NCBI GenBank assembly: GCA_945878995.1
Contig: CAMCUN010000005.1
Coordinates: 20,032 to 84,031, forward strand
DNA length: 64,000 nt
Origin: Polaromonas sp. YR568
GTDB lineage: Bacteria > Pseudomonadota > Gammaproteobacteria > Burkholderiales > Burkholderiaceae_C
Direction: 5' to 3'
The position numbers were made by a program, and so were the translations under genes. Positions 1 through 9,614 of this stretch are shown here, piece after piece. Below the pieces are notes generated by a model. It did not search any database. It was not told where the DNA came from and saw only the letters and a list, made by a program, of their open reading frames with translations. Position 1 is the first letter of the stretch. Each line of letters starts with the position of its first letter.

Positions 1-113
1 CTGGTTCGCCCAGACCAACATGTGTGCGCCCGCTGGCGCCAGCCCACCGAGCCCGCCGTTCGCGCAGCGCTGGCCCGCGCCAGCTGCGCCATTCGCCCTT
101 TGGATCAAGCCCC

Positions 114-308
114 ATGCTGAACACCCAAGCCCACATGGCCTCGTACGACGACTTTTACGAGGCCTTGCTCAACGCCCACCAAGATCTGAGCACCGAAGAC
201 AGCCACGCGCTCAACGCCCGCCTGGTGCTGCTGCTGTCCAACCACATCGGCGACATGGCCGTGCTCACCGAAGCGCTGCGCTTGGCACGCGGCTCTTCTC
301 CTCTGTAG
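114..308 (+). CDS. Small DUF2783-like protein (start chosen at internal Met of ORF 24..308)
   Basis: ORF MLNTQAHMASYDDFYEALLNAHQDLSTEDSHALNARLVLLLSNHIGD...; resembles DUF2783; stop TAG at 306-308 lies inside the first REP unit. Confidence 0.6.
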   Translation: MLNTQAHMASYDDFYEALLNAHQDLSTEDSHALNARLVLLLSNHIGDMAVLTEALRLARGSSPL

Positions 309-1022
309 GAGCCAGCCTGCTGGCGATGGTTTGACTGAGGTGATGCCTGTGGTCCGGCACGATTCGCTTGCAGGCAAGCTCCTACAAATTCAAGACGCTG
401 GTTCCCTTGTAGGAGCCGGCCTGCCGGCGAATGTTGGGCTGAGGTGATGCTTGTGATGCGGCACGATTCGCTTGCAGGCTTGTCTCCCACAAAGACAAAA
501 CGCGGGTCTTCTCCCCTGTAGGAGCCGGCCTGCCGGCGAATGTTGGGCTGAGGTGATGCTTGTGGAGCGGCACGATTCGCTTGCAGGCAAGCTCCTACAA
601 AAGATAAGGCGCTGGTTCCCTTGTAGGAGCCGGCCTGCCGGCGAATGTTTGACTGAGGTGATGCTTGTGGTGCGGCACGATTCGTTGGCATGCTTGTCTC
701 CTACAAAGATAAAGCGGGTCTTCTCCCCTGTAGGAGCCGGCCTGCCGGCGAATGTTGGGCTGCGGTGATGCTTGCGTTGCGGCACGATTCGCTTGCAGGC
801 AAGCTCCTACAAAAGATAAGGCGCTGGTTCCCTTGTAGGAGCCGGCTTGCCGGCGAATGTTTGACTGAGGTGATGCTTACGTTGCGGCACGATTCGCTTG
901 CAGGCAAGCTCCTACAAAAGATAAGGCGCTGGTTCCCTTGTAGGAGCCGGCCTGCCGGCGAATGTTTGACTGAGGTGATGCTTGTGGTGCGTCACGATTC
1001 GCTGGCAGGCTTGTCTCCTACA
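304..1022. repeat. REP/REPIN-like tandem array 1: 7 units (304-386, 408-491, 517-599, 622-705, 729-811, 834-916, 939-1022)
   Basis: Each ~83 bp unit = TGTAGGAGCCGGCCTGCCGGCGAATGTT ... CACGATTCGCTTGCAGGCAAGCTCCTACA; two inverted GTAGGAG-headed hairpins; unit starts 104-109 bp apart. Confidence 0.9.
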
Positions 1023-1100
1023 AATTCAAACAGGTTCGCGCAGGAACCGGCCTGCCGACTATGCATCTCCTGGGTGAACCAGAGAAATCTCCGCGCCAGC

Positions 1101-2786
1101 TCACATGCCCACGTAGTTGGGCCCGCCGCCGCCCTCGGGCGTGACCCAGACGATGTTTTGCGTGGGGTCTTTGATGTCGGAGGTTTTGCAGTGCACGCAG
1201 TTTTGCGCGTTGATCTGCAGCCGGTCGGCGCCGGCATCGGTCTTGACGTACTCGTACACCCCGGCCGGGCAGTAGCGCCCCTCAGGGCCGGCGTAGCGGG
1301 CCAGATTGGTGGCCACGGGCACGCTGGCGTCTTTGAGCGTCAGGTGGGCGGGTTGGTTTTCTTCGTGGTTGGTGTTGCTGATGAACACGCTGGAGAGCCG
1401 GTCAAAGCTGAGCTTGCCGTCAGGCTTGGGGTAGGCAATTTGCGGGCATTGGTCGGCAGGCAGCAGCTTGGTGTGGTCGGCGGCGGCGTTGTGCAGGGTC
1501 CAGGGCGGGCTTTTCACGCCTATCTTGGGCAAAAACCAATGCTCCACGCCGGTCATGAGCTTGCCCACCAGCGGGCTCTTTTTGAACCAGTTCTTGAAGT
1601 TGCGGTAGGTCCACAGCTCCTCGTGCAGCCAGCTGGCCTTGTACTTGTCTTCGTAGCCGGTCAGCATGTCGCTGCTGCGGCCTGCGGTCACCGCTTCAAA
1701 CGCGGCCTCGCCGCAAAGCATGCCGCTTTTGATGGCGGCGTGGCTGCCCTTGATGCGTGCCGCATTCAAAAAGCCGGCATCGCAGCCCACCAGCGCCCCG
1801 CCGGGAAACACCGTTTTCGGCAGGGCTTGGGGCGTGCCGTTGTTGAGCGCGCGGGCGCCATAGCCAATGCGCTTGCCGCCCTCAATGTGGGCGCGGATGC
1901 TGGGGTGGGTTTTCCAGCGCTGCATTTCTTCAAACGGGCTCATCCAGGGGTTGCTGTAGTCCAGGCCAATCACGTAGCCTAGGGTGACCTGGTTGCCCTC
2001 CATGTGGTAGAGAAAACCACCGCCAAAGGCGTCGTCGTTCAGCGGCCAGCCGGCGGTGTGCACCACCAGGCCGGGCTTGGCCTTGTCGGCCGGGATTTCC
2101 CAGAGCTCTTTGATGCCAATGGCGTAGGTTTGGGGGTCTCGCCCTTCGGTGAGCTTGAATTGGCTGAGCAGTTGCTTGCCAAGGTGGCCGCGCGCACCCT
2201 CGGCAAACACGGTGTACTTGGCGTGCAGCTCCATGCCGAGCTGAAAGTTGTCGGTGGGCTCGCCGTCTTTGCCCACGCCCAGGTTGCCGGTGGCCACGCC
2301 TTTGACCGAGCCGTTGTCGTGAAAGAGTACTTCGGCGGCGGCAAAGCCGGGGAAAATCTCCACGCCCAGGCCCTCGGCATGGCTGGCCAGCCACTTGACC
2401 AGATTGCTTAGCGAGATGACGTAGCAGCCGTCGTTGTGAAAATTGCGCGGCATCAGCCAGTCGGGCGTGCGCGTGGCGCCGGTCTCACTGAGCACCAAGA
2501 GGTCGTCGCCGCTGACGGCTTGGTGCAGCGGGGCGCCCAGCTCTTTCCAGTTGGGAATCAGCTCGTTCATGGCAATGGGGTCCATCACGGCGCCCGACAA
2601 AATGTGTGCGCCAGGCTCTGAGCCTTTTTCAAGCACCACCACCGAGACCTCTTGGCCCTTTTCGGCGGCCAGTTGCTTGATGCGGATGGCGGTGGCCAAG
2701 CCAGCCGGGCCTGCGCCCACGATGACCACGTCGTAGTCCATGGCTTCGCGGGGGCCGTGTTGGGCCAGGATCTCTTGGGGGGTCAT
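1101..2786 (-). CDS. Electron transfer flavoprotein-ubiquinone oxidoreductase
   Basis: FAD-binding DYDVVIVGAGPAGLATAIRIKQ, C-terminal INAQNCVHCKTSDIKDPTQNIVWVTPEGGGGPNY ferredoxin-like motif typical of ETF-QO. Confidence 0.95.
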   Translation of the reverse strand: MTPQEILAQHGPREAMDYDVVIVGAGPAGLATAIRIKQLAAEKGQEVSVVVLEKGSEPGAHILSGAVMDPIAMNELIPNWKELGAPLHQAVSGDDLLVLSETGATRTPDWLMPRNFHNDGCYVISLSNLVKWLASHAEGLGVEIFPGFAAAEVLFHDNGSVKGVATGNLGVGKDGEPTDNFQLGMELHAKYTVFAEGARGHLGKQLLSQFKLTEGRDPQTYAIGIKELWEIPADKAKPGLVVHTAGWPLNDDAFGGGFLYHMEGNQVTLGYVIGLDYSNPWMSPFEEMQRWKTHPSIRAHIEGGKRIGYGARALNNGTPQALPKTVFPGGALVGCDAGFLNAARIKGSHAAIKSGMLCGEAAFEAVTAGRSSDMLTGYEDKYKASWLHEELWTYRNFKNWFKKSPLVGKLMTGVEHWFLPKIGVKSPPWTLHNAAADHTKLLPADQCPQIAYPKPDGKLSFDRLSSVFISNTNHEENQPAHLTLKDASVPVATNLARYAGPEGRYCPAGVYEYVKTDAGADRLQINAQNCVHCKTSDIKDPTQNIVWVTPEGGGGPNYVGM

Positions 2787-2926
2787 GGGAGTGCTCCGTG
2801 ATAATGATTTCAAGCGCACACGCCGCCAGAAGCGGGGTGTGCAAGGCGCGGCTGGCTTGTGGGCCAATCGCTAAATTCTAGTCAAAGCCCCACGCCAAAG
2901 GGGCGAGCATGCACAAGGACTGCCGC

Positions 2927-3709
2927 ATGAGTTACAGCATAGACCTCGATAAGCGCATTGCCATGGTGACCGGCGCCTCCAGCGGCCTGGGCGCGCAATT
3001 TGCTCGCACCTTGAGCCGCGCGGGCGCCACCGTGGTGCTGGCCAGCCGCCGCAAAAACAAGCTCGAAGACCTGCGCGCCGAGCTCCAAGCCGCAGGCGGT
3101 GCGGCCCATGTGGTGGAAATGGACGTGACAGACCAAGCCAGCATCCAATCCGCTGTCGCCCAGGCCGAAGCCGAGGTCGGCCCCATTGAGCTGCTGGTCA
3201 ACAACTCGGGGGTGAGCACCACGCAAAGGCTGCAAGACGTCAGCCCCCAGGATTTTGACTTTGTCTTTGACACCAACGTCAAGGGCGCTTTTTTTGTGGC
3301 CCAAGAGGTGGGCAAGCGCATGTTGGCCCGATCCAAGGAGGCCGCACCTGGCGGCTTTGCGGGGGCCAGAATCATCAACATCGCCTCTGCGGCGGGCTTG
3401 CGCGTGCTGCCCCAAATAGGCGTTTACTGCATGAGCAAGGCGGCCGTGATTCAAATGACCAAGGCCATGGCGGTGGAGTGGGGGCGCTTTGGCATCAGCG
3501 TCAACGCCATTTGCCCGGGCTACATAGACACCGAGATCAACCACGCGCACTGGGACACCGAGCAAGGCCAAAAACTCATTGCCATGATGCCCCGCAAGCG
3601 CCTGGGCCAGGCGCAAGACCTCGACGGCCTCTTGCTCATGCTGGCCAGTCCGGCCAGTCATTTGATCAATGGCGCGGTGATCTCCGCCGACGATGGGTTC
3701 AGCGTATGA
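2927..3709 (+). CDS. SDR family oxidoreductase
   Basis: TGASSGLG, NNSG, YCMSKAA motifs. Confidence 0.9.
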   Translation: MSYSIDLDKRIAMVTGASSGLGAQFARTLSRAGATVVLASRRKNKLEDLRAELQAAGGAAHVVEMDVTDQASIQSAVAQAEAEVGPIELLVNNSGVSTTQRLQDVSPQDFDFVFDTNVKGAFFVAQEVGKRMLARSKEAAPGGFAGARIINIASAAGLRVLPQIGVYCMSKAAVIQMTKAMAVEWGRFGISVNAICPGYIDTEINHAHWDTEQGQKLIAMMPRKRLGQAQDLDGLLLMLASPASHLINGAVISADDGFSV

Positions 3710-4128
3710 AAATTGAGATTCCCGACATCAAAAAGCTGGTCTACCAAATGGAGTTGCCCCTGCGCTGGGGCGACATGGACGCCATGGGCCACCTCAACAA
3801 CACCGGCTACTTTCGCTACATGGAAACCGCGCGCATCGACTGGATGCACAGCCTGGGCCAGGTGCCGGGCCCAAATAGCGTGGGCATTGTCATCGTCAAC
3901 GCGTTTTGCAATTTCTACAAGCAGCTCGAATACCCGGCCAACTTGCATTTGAAGATGTACACCAGCGACCCCGGCCGCAGCTCCTTTGAGACCTGGGTCA
4001 CCCTGGAGCGCTGCGACCAGCCGGGCGATGTGCATGCCGCTGGCGGGGCCACCACCGTGTGGGTGGACTTTCCCAAGCAAAAGTCCATGCCGCTGCCGGA
4101 TTGGCTGCGCGAGTTGGTCACGCCCTGA
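3706..4128 (+). CDS. Acyl-CoA thioesterase (4HBT/YbgC-like hotdog)
   Basis: LRWGDMDAMGHLNNTGYFRYMETARIDW; ATGA overlap with upstream SDR. Confidence 0.85.
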   Translation: MKIEIPDIKKLVYQMELPLRWGDMDAMGHLNNTGYFRYMETARIDWMHSLGQVPGPNSVGIVIVNAFCNFYKQLEYPANLHLKMYTSDPGRSSFETWVTLERCDQPGDVHAAGGATTVWVDFPKQKSMPLPDWLRELVTP

Positions 4129-4192
4129 ACGCGGGGCTGCGCCCATAGGTGGGCAAGTGCTGGTGTTTTTCGCCTGGGGCGAGGATCGTTGT

Positions 4193-4705
4193 CCGGCACG
4201 ATTCGCTTGCAGGCTTGTCTCCTACAAAGACAAGGCGGTGCCTTCCCTGTAGGAGCCGGCCTGCCGGCGAATGTTCGCCTGAGGTGATGGCTGTGGACCG
4301 GCACGATTCGCTTGCAGGCAAGCTCCTACAAAGTCAAGATGCAGCTCTGTTGTAGGAGCCGGCCTGCCGGCGAATGTTCGCCTGAGGTGATGCCCGTTGC
4401 CCGCTGCGATTCGCTTGCAGGCAAGCTCCTACAAATACAAGGCGGTGCCTTCCCTGTAGGAGCCGGCCTGCAGGCGAATGTTCGCCTGAGGAGATGGCTG
4501 TAGACCGCCACGAATCGCTTGCAGGCAAGCTCCTACAAAGTCAAGATGCAGCTCTGTTGTAGGAGCCGGCCTGCCGGCGAATGTTCGCCTGAGGAGATGG
4601 CTGTGGACCGCTGCGATTCGCTTGCAGGCTTGTCTCCTACAAAGACAAGATGCAGCTCTCTTGTAGGAGCCGGCCTGCCGGAGATTTTTGCCCGGAGGTG
4701 ATGCC
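4193..4705. repeat. REP/REPIN-like tandem array 2: partial 3' half, full units 4248-4330, 4351-4433, 4455-4537, 4558-4641, then 5' half from 4662
   Basis: Same TGTAGGAGCCGGCCTGCCGGCGAATG...GATTCGCTTGCAGGCAAGCTCCTACA units as array 1 with different spacers. Confidence 0.9.
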
Positions 4706-4731
4706 TCAGGGAATTTGCTGAGCTTGAGGGT

Positions 4732-5616
4732 TCACCGAACGCCACGCCACTGGCTGGCGTTCTCTGTCAACCAGCGTTGGGCCATTTCCGCGCTGTCGCT
4801 GCCGTGCTCGCCTTGCTGAGGATGAAAGTCGCGCCGCAAATAGCGCAGCAGGGCTGGCATGCTGCGCCACACCAGGCCTTGGCGACCTAAGAAGAACGCC
4901 AGTCCATCGCACCAAGTGCCCAAACGCCACAGCTTGCCGCTGTGCTTGAGGTTGAGCACGGTTTGCGCTGTGGCCTCCAGGGCCATGGTCAGCAGCACAA
5001 ACAAATACCACTGCACCCGTTTGCGATGGTTGCCACCCACGGCCTGGTAGAGGTCAAAGGCCACGCTGCGGTGCTCTATTTCCTCACTGGCGTGCCAGCG
5101 CCACATGGTTTGCATGCGCTCTTCGGCGCCCTCGAGTGCATCGGCGTGCTGCAGGGTTTGGTGGGCCAGGGTGGCGGTCAGGTGCTCGTAGGCGCAGGTG
5201 ACGGCCAGCAGGCTTTTGGGATGCATGCCCAGGCGCATGGCCCTGGCTTGTCGGCGCAAGGCCCAATGCTGCCACTTGTTCACCAAGCCCTGAGTCTCAA
5301 GCTGGGCGTTGTAGAGGGCATGGATTTGCCGGTGCGCCGCCTCTTGGCCTATGAATTGCAGAATGTCACGGCGCAGTTGCAGGTGTTCTGGTTGCTGCGC
5401 CAACATGGGCAGGGCGCCGCGCATCGAGTCAATGAAAAACTGCTCGCCCACCGGAAAGCTCATGGACAAGGCGTTGAAATACTGGGTCAAAAAGTCGTTG
5501 CGGTGCCACCGTGCGGCCAGTGGGGTGCGCATGTCCACCAGCAGGCGGCGCACCGTGAGCTCAGAGGTCGTGGCGCCGTCGACTGCGCTGTCAGCGCTGG
5601 AGCGAGTGGGTGTCAT
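4732..5616 (-). CDS. Predicted metal-dependent hydrolase (PF10118-like)
   Basis: Protein pattern FIGQEAAHRQIH..., WRWHASEEIEHRSVAFDLYQAVGG. Confidence 0.75.
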   Translation of the reverse strand: MTPTRSSADSAVDGATTSELTVRRLLVDMRTPLAARWHRNDFLTQYFNALSMSFPVGEQFFIDSMRGALPMLAQQPEHLQLRRDILQFIGQEAAHRQIHALYNAQLETQGLVNKWQHWALRRQARAMRLGMHPKSLLAVTCAYEHLTATLAHQTLQHADALEGAEERMQTMWRWHASEEIEHRSVAFDLYQAVGGNHRKRVQWYLFVLLTMALEATAQTVLNLKHSGKLWRLGTWCDGLAFFLGRQGLVWRSMPALLRYLRRDFHPQQGEHGSDSAEMAQRWLTENASQWRGVR

Positions 5617-6194
5617 TTTTGCCTGGGCGCGCGGCCCATCAGGTAGAACTCGGGGTTGGGCATCATGCTGGAAAAGCTGGCGATGCGGTTGGACAAGCCA
5701 AAAAATGCGGTGATGGCGGCAATGTCCCAGGCGTCTTCGTCGTCCAGGCCGTGGGCGTTCAGGGCTGCAAAGTCGGCATCGGCGATCTCATCGGAATGCA
5801 GGCAAACCTTCATGGCAAAGTCCAGCATGGCGCGCTGCCGGGGCGTGATCTCGGCCTTGAGGTGGTTCACCGCCACTTGGTCGGCCACCAGCGGCTTTTT
5901 CTCGTAAATGCGCAAGAGCGCGCCGTGGGCCACCACGCAATACAAGCACTTGTTGGCAGCGCTGGTGACAGTGACGATCATCTCCCTGTCGCCCTTGCTC
6001 AGGTTGCCGCCCTCTTTGAGCATGATCGCATCGTGGTAGGCAAAAAATGCCCGCCACTCGGCCGGCCTGCGTGCCAAAGTCAAAAACACATTGGGCACAA
6101 AACCGGCTTTTTCTTGCACTTCCAAAATGCGCGCGCGAATATCTTCGGGCACCTCGGCAAGGGTAGGGGCGGGGTAGCGGGCTGCGGTGCTCAT
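5613..6194 (-). CDS. Peroxidase-related / carboxymuconolactone decarboxylase (AhpD-like) protein
   Basis: CLYCVVAHGALLR AhpD-like CxxC motif; overlaps next gene by 4 bp. Confidence 0.8.
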   Translation of the reverse strand: MSTAARYPAPTLAEVPEDIRARILEVQEKAGFVPNVFLTLARRPAEWRAFFAYHDAIMLKEGGNLSKGDREMIVTVTSAANKCLYCVVAHGALLRIYEKKPLVADQVAVNHLKAEITPRQRAMLDFAMKVCLHSDEIADADFAALNAHGLDDEDAWDIAAITAFFGLSNRIASFSSMMPNPEFYLMGRAPRQK

Positions 6195-6341
6195 GCGGAG
6201 TCCTTGTTTGAAGGGTCAATGGCGTATCTTCGCCCATCAAGCAGGTCTTTGCCATGCAGGGTCATGTTTGATGCGAGATTCAAGCCAAACCCTGGGAGCC
6301 GCCGCGGCCGAGGCGGTGCAGTTCAGTCCTGCACAGGCCCA

Positions 6342-8393
6342 CTAGAGCACTGGCGCTTGCCAAATCAAATTGCCGTTGTTCACCAGCTCTGCCAAGGTCT
6401 TGTTGATACCGTCCAAGATGATGATCTGGGTGGATGAACTCGCCAAATCATTCAGGTTGGGGGTGGCGCTGGCGTTCAACAGTCCCTGAGCGTTGATGTA
6501 AAGGCGCGTTTCCTCAATCTCAGGGTCGTTGTCCGTGTTCACGGGAATGACTTTTAAATAGTTGGCCAGGTTGGTGCCGTCCAGTGTGGGGCCGCGACCG
6601 AGCAGGTCTTTCAGATCTATCACGCCTTTGGTGCCAGTGTCTTGGCCGAGGTAGAAATTTTTCACCACATCGGTGTTGGTGGCGCCATTGGTGCCTGCAT
6701 TGGCCTTGATCCAATAGAAAACGTCTGCAGCAGGTGTGCCTTGCGCAATCAGCACCTGAGAGCCAGCGCGGTCAACGAAATAGTCGGGCTCTGTGCTGTC
6801 CAGGCCAGGTTGGGTGCTTTGCCCGGGCAGCCAAGCATCTTCAATCACTTTTTCACGGTCAATTTCCAAGACCTGGTACACGGTGGACTTGTTCCCTTTG
6901 GTGTCTTGCAGGTTAAAGATCAAGCTGTAATAACCGTCAGCTAGCTTGGTCAATATCTCCGAGGCAACGCTCACCGATGTGACCCCACTCAGGGAGCCCA
7001 GGTCTTTGCCCAGCAAGGTCAATCTAGAGAGGTTGCTGTCCAACTCGCCACCACTGTAGGTGAAGGGCACTTGCAAAGGACCTGTTTCATTCACCAAGGG
7101 ATTGTTGGCACCCCCAGGGTTGGTCACCGCCAAGCTGGGCTGACGAAGGTCAAAAGGCGTGAGCACCGTGGCCGCTTGCGAGGGCTGGGTCAGGTCATTG
7201 CCCGCAATGTCTTGCAAAGTTTTGCCGACCGTGCTCCATGTCAAGGTTTGAGTTCCCGTGGTGCCGGCTGCAGGAAGGTCGGTGAGGCTGTATTCGGTGT
7301 CGCTGACCTTGGTCAAAACGCTGCTGGCGGGCAGGCTGCTGCCGTTGAGGTTGAAATCCGCGGCCAGCAATGCGCGAGCAGGTTTCTCGCTCAAGGTGAT
7401 TTTGTATTTGAAGCCCGCCTGGCTCTCGCTGATGTTAAGGATGTTGTCCGCCTTGCCGCCCACGCCTGTTTCCAGCGCTGAAAGGTTGCTAGAAAAAGCG
7501 GCCGTCATGGGAGTGGCGTCCACGGTGATTTTGAATTCTGTGCTGATGGGCAAACCCTGGGCGTTGGTGCCGTTCACTTTGATTTGATAGTCCTTGTCAC
7601 TGGCCAAGGGGGACTTTGGGGCCCATTCCCATCGGCCCAAGGCGTTGACCAGCACTTCTTCTGGGCTGCCGTTGTCTAGCGTGATAAATATCTTGCTGTT
7701 CGGCTGGGCGAAGCCGCCAATTTTGGGTTGGGTTTTTCGGGTGATGTTGTCCGTGGGGCTCACGCCTGTGTCCTCTCCTGGGAGCAGGGCTGCACTAAAG
7801 CCTGAGGCCGGAATGGCCTCCTCGCCTGAATTGCCACCTCCTGCAACTGCGCCTCCCCCGCCACCACCGCCACCACCCAAAGCCGCCAAACCCGCCACAC
7901 CCGCTGCAGCCAAGCCTACGGGACCCAGCGCAAAACCCGCCACGCCCACCAATGGCGCGGCAGCCACGGCCATGGCCGACCCCGAGCTCACCACAAAGAC
8001 CGGACCGCCCAGCACTTGTGAGGCGCTTGCGCCCTCGGGCAAGAGGCTGAGTTGGTCGAATTCTTGGGCGGTGTTGGGAATGAAGCGGTAGGTGCTGGTG
8101 TCTTCGGCCACGCCCACGATGGTGCCTGGGGCAACTTCGAAAAAGTTCTCCAAAATCAGGTCAGGCGCTTCGCCGGGGCGCTGCACATCGAGTTGAAGGT
8201 GCAGGTTTTTGCCCTGGCGCCTAGAGAAAATTTGCTGCGGCGCTTTGTCGCTGGCTTTGTCGCTCAGGGTGTAGACGGCATTGGGCTGGGCCTGGAGCCG
8301 CACAGGCTCGGTTTTGTTGCCGGGTATCAGCAGGACCTCAGCGGCCTTGGCGTCAATGGCCCTGTCAACGGTGACTTGGTAGTTTTTGGTCAT
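6342..8393 (-). CDS. BapA-prefix-like adhesin with Ig-like domain and T1SS-like C-terminus (683 aa)
   Basis: N-terminal segment shared with the 1054-aa paralogue (APQQI...DLILENFFE...YRFIPNTA...QVLGG), Gly-rich linker, C-term TDVVKNFYLG...VIDLKDLLG...LANYLKVI. Confidence 0.75.
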   Translation of the reverse strand: MTKNYQVTVDRAIDAKAAEVLLIPGNKTEPVRLQAQPNAVYTLSDKASDKAPQQIFSRRQGKNLHLQLDVQRPGEAPDLILENFFEVAPGTIVGVAEDTSTYRFIPNTAQEFDQLSLLPEGASASQVLGGPVFVVSSGSAMAVAAAPLVGVAGFALGPVGLAAAGVAGLAALGGGGGGGGGAVAGGGNSGEEAIPASGFSAALLPGEDTGVSPTDNITRKTQPKIGGFAQPNSKIFITLDNGSPEEVLVNALGRWEWAPKSPLASDKDYQIKVNGTNAQGLPISTEFKITVDATPMTAAFSSNLSALETGVGGKADNILNISESQAGFKYKITLSEKPARALLAADFNLNGSSLPASSVLTKVSDTEYSLTDLPAAGTTGTQTLTWSTVGKTLQDIAGNDLTQPSQAATVLTPFDLRQPSLAVTNPGGANNPLVNETGPLQVPFTYSGGELDSNLSRLTLLGKDLGSLSGVTSVSVASEILTKLADGYYSLIFNLQDTKGNKSTVYQVLEIDREKVIEDAWLPGQSTQPGLDSTEPDYFVDRAGSQVLIAQGTPAADVFYWIKANAGTNGATNTDVVKNFYLGQDTGTKGVIDLKDLLGRGPTLDGTNLANYLKVIPVNTDNDPEIEETRLYINAQGLLNASATPNLNDLASSSTQIIILDGINKTLAELVNNGNLIWQAPVL

Positions 8394-8402
8394 GGGTTGG
8401 CG

Positions 8403-9545
8403 TCAGTTTTTTGCGGGGTTGACAGTGATTTCCACGCGGCGGTTGGGCCGGTTGCAGTTGAGCCTGGCGTCTCGGGTTTTGGCCACTTGCTGGCAGTCTT
8501 TGACGAGCAGCTCCGAGCTGCCCAGGCCTTCAGCCCGCAGTTGTCTGGCGGGCAGTCCGCTGTTGACAAGAATGCGGCTGACCGTTTGGGCGCGCTCCAA
8601 GGACAAACGCCGGTTCAAAGCCACCGAGCCCATGGGGTCGGTGTGGCCCTGAACCACGATCACTTGGCCGGGCTTGAGCTGCTCCTTGATGCGCTTGCCC
8701 AGGCGCACGATTTGTGTCTGCCCTTGTTCAGACAGGTGCTGGGGCTTGGAGCCGGAAAAGGTAAAAAGCATTTCGGCCGACAAGGTGTATTTGGAGACGG
8801 CCTGCTCGGGGGGGGGACGGGAAACCACAGGGGCCGGCACAGGAACAGGCACAGGCATGGGCACCACCGCAGGCAATGGCACTTGCATGGGCAATGGCAA
8901 TAGCAGGGGCAATGGCAGTGGCAATGGCAATGGCACGGGCACGGGCACGGGCACGGGCACGGGCACGGGCACAGCTGCAGGCGTGCTGGCGGCTGCAAGC
9001 ACGGGCTCGGGCTTCATCACGGGGAGGGCTTGGCAATCTTGCGCGGCTGGCACGCGCGAGACGGCATGCGACTGGCGCCGCAGCTCAGGCAGCAGGGCCT
9101 GGGCTTGCTGGTTGCTCAGGTTCGATTGCGTTGCCGCACCCGCTTTGGTTTGGATCAACACGTACACAGTTTGGCGGGGCAGGCTGGCCAGGTTGAAGGG
9201 GCTTTTGGCCGATGGCCCCGTTTTGCCTTGGCTGGCCAACTCAACCCACCGGTTGCCGGGGCAGACCTCGGTTTCAGAAAAAGCGCCAGGCAGCACCGTG
9301 GTGTGAAAGCGTCCTTCTACCCACACGTCCACTGGAGCACCTGTGTCTTGCATGGACCGTGGTCGCAAAAAGAGCAGGCGTGCGAGGTCTTGGCTGACCT
9401 GGGCGCGGGGTCGTTCATTGAGGTTGGCAAAGGTTTGCCAGGGAGGCGGGGGAGCGGTGGACTGCGAATACGCCGCCACAGAAAAAAACAAGGTGGCGGG
9501 CAAGCCAATCAGGCGTGTGAGGGCGAGCAGTGTGGTGGATTGCAT
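8403..9545 (-). CDS. OmpA-family protein with VP/LP repeat linker and uncharacterised N-terminal domain
   Basis: C-term VVVQGHTDPMGSVALNRRLSLERAQTVSRIL...NRRVEITV OmpA domain; signal-like MQSTTLLALTRLIGLPATLFFSVAAYSQ. Confidence 0.85.
   Translation of the reverse strand: MQSTTLLALTRLIGLPATLFFSVAAYSQSTAPPPPWQTFANLNERPRAQVSQDLARLLFLRPRSMQDTGAPVDVWVEGRFHTTVLPGAFSETEVCPGNRWVELASQGKTGPSAKSPFNLASLPRQTVYVLIQTKAGAATQSNLSNQQAQALLPELRRQSHAVSRVPAAQDCQALPVMKPEPVLAAASTPAAVPVPVPVPVPVPVPLPLPLPLPLLLPLPMQVPLPAVVPMPVPVPVPAPVVSRPPPEQAVSKYTLSAEMLFTFSGSKPQHLSEQGQTQIVRLGKRIKEQLKPGQVIVVQGHTDPMGSVALNRRLSLERAQTVSRILVNSGLPARQLRAEGLGSSELLVKDCQQVAKTRDARLNCNRPNRRVEITVNPAKN
8875..8975. repeat. Hexanucleotide-type repeats (GGCAAT/GGGCAC) encoding VP/LP dipeptides
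   Basis: ggcacgggcacgggcacgggcacgggcacgggcac run directly visible. Confidence 0.9.
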
Positions 9546-9614
9546 GGGGTTCGGTAGATCGGTTCCTAGAGGGCCAATCGCCGAAGTGCAAATGCTCAAC
9601 GGCGCCATCTGTCT

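Noticed and set aside
304-1022. CRISPR array
   Set aside because: Spacers are short (~22 bp), nearly identical within an array and the repeat unit is an ~83-bp inverted doublet; no cas genes.
155-1982. Long ORFs through REP array 1 (155..691 -, 390..785 -, 690..1982 +) with repeated peptide CRSRPAGECxxEVMxxxRHDSLAGKLLQ
   Set aside because: The peptide repeat is a translation of the palindromic DNA repeats (unit period near 105 bp, a multiple of 3); ORFs exist on both strands and 690..1982 runs antisense into ETF-QO.
8674-9306. Low-complexity plus-strand ORFs over 8660-9036 (GTGTGTG, CPCPCPC, ARARARA proteins)
   Set aside because: Off-frame or antisense readings of the hexamer repeats in the OmpA gene.
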